From the NCBI RefSeq assembly GCF_000154905.1, contig NZ_GG770540.1:29311-93310 (forward strand): a stretch of DNA of 64,000 nt, in the 5' to 3' direction. A program made the position numbers and the translations under genes. How positions within the stretch are numbered: position 1 is the first letter of the stretch; every line of letters begins with the position of its first letter. Below are positions 62,956 to 64,000 of the stretch, in pieces. The notes below the pieces were generated by a model. The model did no database searches, was not told the origin of the DNA, and saw nothing but the letters and a program-made list of their open reading frames with translations. This DNA comes from Streptomyces sp. SPB074 (GTDB taxonomy: Bacteria; Actinomycetota; Actinomycetes; Streptomycetales; Streptomycetaceae).

Positions 62956-63758
62956 GGAAACCCCCTGCCTTGGGCGGTCGGTGACCATCGGGCCACCGGA
63001 CCGGCTGCTGACTCCAAACGGGTACGCGTCACGAGCAGTTGCAGCCGCTCGGGTGTGGCGCGTGGAAAAGATGGTCGCAGGACTGAGCGACCGGCTTGGC
63101 CCGGAGGTCCGCTTTTCGGGCTAGTTGATGCGGCACCGTCCCCGTACGGCTTAACACCTGGCGGGCCTCCAGGGACGCCACATACTTTGTCTGCGGGCGA
63201 GGTCTCTAAGGAAGTCAAGCGTGCTGACCTGCGGCCATGCAAGAAGAGGCTGAGGCGGGGCTTCAGCAGGGTGCGGTGACGATCCGCGCATTGATGCGTC
63301 CGTGCGCCGATCACGGTTGCCGCGCGGTCAGTACCGCTGCGAACATCGCCGAAACAGGAGGTTGCGTCCGACGGGCCACCCCCTTGCCCTGAACGCTGCT
63401 GACTCCAATCGCACGCCGACCAGGGAGTACACGGCCCGACCGTTGCAGCGGGAGAGCCGACCAGGAGCCGGTGCCGTTTCAGCACCGGCTTTCTTGGTGT
63501 CTTGAGACCGAGCGGCGAGCGCACTTCAAGGCGGACAACGTCTTCGCCATGCCGGGCAGCGGGATGTCCTTGCTCCTGAAGGCCACGGCGGAATCAATCG
63601 CCCCATTCCGCTGTCTTCCCGGCGATCGCCCCGGTGCCGAACCTCGTAACGCCGCGACGCTGTGGCTTGCGTGGCTTACCCCGCTGTCCTCCATCGTCCT
63701 GTCCGGCCCGCCCCGAGCACTGCGAAGGGCCGAAGAAGACCCGACCGGAAGGACAGCC
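62956..63758. other. long stretch without a recognised gene, with one hairpin
   Basis: About 800 bp in which all frames look non-coding. Short repeats such as GCTGCTGACTCCAA occur twice (about 63004 and 63400). A terminator-like hairpin is listed separately. Confidence 0.5.
63466..63494 (+). terminator. intrinsic-type terminator
   Basis: AGCCGGTGC and GCACCGGCT form a 9-bp stem with a 7-nt loop, followed by TTCTT. Confidence 0.7.
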
Positions 63759-63959
63759 GTGACCCACGCCCGCAATTCGCTCCCGCCCCAGCCCGACCCT
63801 CCGCGCCACGACGACGAGCTCACCGCCGTCGCGACCCTCGGCGCTCTGGGCGGCAGCGTGTACGTGCTTGCCGAGCACCCCGCCCTCGTCGGTCCCGTCA
63901 CGGGAGCCGCGGCGGTTGCGGCGCTTGTGCTGGCCCTCATGACCAGCCGGCGCATCTGA
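63759..63959 (+). CDS. small membrane protein
   Basis: The 66-residue protein has a hydrophilic N-terminus and two short hydrophobic segments (ELTAVATLGALGGSVYVLAE and PVTGAAAVAALVLALMTSRR). GTG 63759 follows GGAAGGA. No family is recognised. Confidence 0.6.
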   Translation: MTHARNSLPPQPDPPRHDDELTAVATLGALGGSVYVLAEHPALVGPVTGAAAVAALVLALMTSRRI

Positions 63960-64000
63960 GGCCCTGCAAGGAGCCTCGTGGGACCGCTCGGTGCGCACGC

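Noticed and set aside
1..64000. CRISPR arrays, tRNA, rRNA and linear-plasmid telomeres
   Set aside because: No regularly spaced repeats, no tRNA cloverleaf or rRNA stretch and no telomere-like array of palindromes at either window edge were recognised by eye.

Overview
The window looks like a large mobile replicon, a plasmid or integrative conjugative element, from a Streptomyces-type actinomycete. The base composition is very GC-rich, GTG starts are frequent, and operon genes often overlap by GTGA or ATGA. The partition, conjugation and insertion-sequence proteins all resemble actinomycete families. No rRNA, tRNA or CRISPR array was recognised. All functions are inferred from reading the sequence; no database search was run.

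Layout. 1-2.5 kb: the 5' part of a PAS/GAF/SpoIIE-type phosphatase running off the left edge, an IS3 relic and a SnoaL-like gene. 2.5-6.2 kb: an IS630 transposase gene split by an intact IS3-family element (copy A), then an IS5-family element. 6.2-10.7 kb: a DUF3307-like membrane protein, two coupled winged-helix genes (one RepL-like) surrounded by a family of palindromic sites, and a frameshifted gene; this is the best replication or control candidate. 10.7-13.2 kb: an F420/NADP-type reductase and a GMC oxidoreductase. 13.2-16.4 kb: an IS cluster holding a relic of a DrmD-like SNF2 helicase. 16.9-24.3 kb: a TetR regulator and a seven-gene operon (ferredoxin, ferredoxin reductase, dehydrogenase-CMD fusion, two P450s, CMD protein, SDR), which reads as a complete oxidative pathway with its own electron supply. 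24.5-25.8 kb: an IS3 element whose transposase is fused in frame to the end of an IS5 element.

26-34.3 kb: a small P-loop kinase, an HTH protein, the first copy of a HEPN-like/zinc-ribbon gene, an IS256 element, and an XRE regulator gene broken by an IS5 element that itself carries IS3 copy B. 34.8-37.8 kb: parA and parB with five copies of a 17-bp palindrome (parS candidates), three of them inside coding sequence. 37.9-45 kb: IS relics, a beta-propeller-like protein, and an SDR/TetR/alcohol dehydrogenase locus sharing a 22-bp operator-like element. 45.2-56.5 kb: a Gram-positive type IV secretion/conjugation module (pilin-like, VirB8-like, VirB6-like, SCO6880/PrgI-like, VirB4-like and VirD4-like proteins, DUF4913) with a divergent VirB1-like cell-wall hydrolase. 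56.9-64 kb: a nucleoside hydrolase next to a HAD-like protein, the second HEPN-like/zinc-ribbon gene coupled to a tyrosine recombinase, an XRE regulator and two small membrane proteins.

Together the genes provide replication/partition (winged-helix pair, ParAB) and transfer (T4SS module). The cargo comprises oxidative metabolism, possible defence genes and regulators. Repeated nested transposition and IS-adjacent deletion have reshaped the replicon. The strongest unexplained items are the duplicated HEPN-like/zinc-ribbon gene with its recombinase partner, the palindrome family around the RepL-like gene, and the HAD/nucleoside hydrolase pair.
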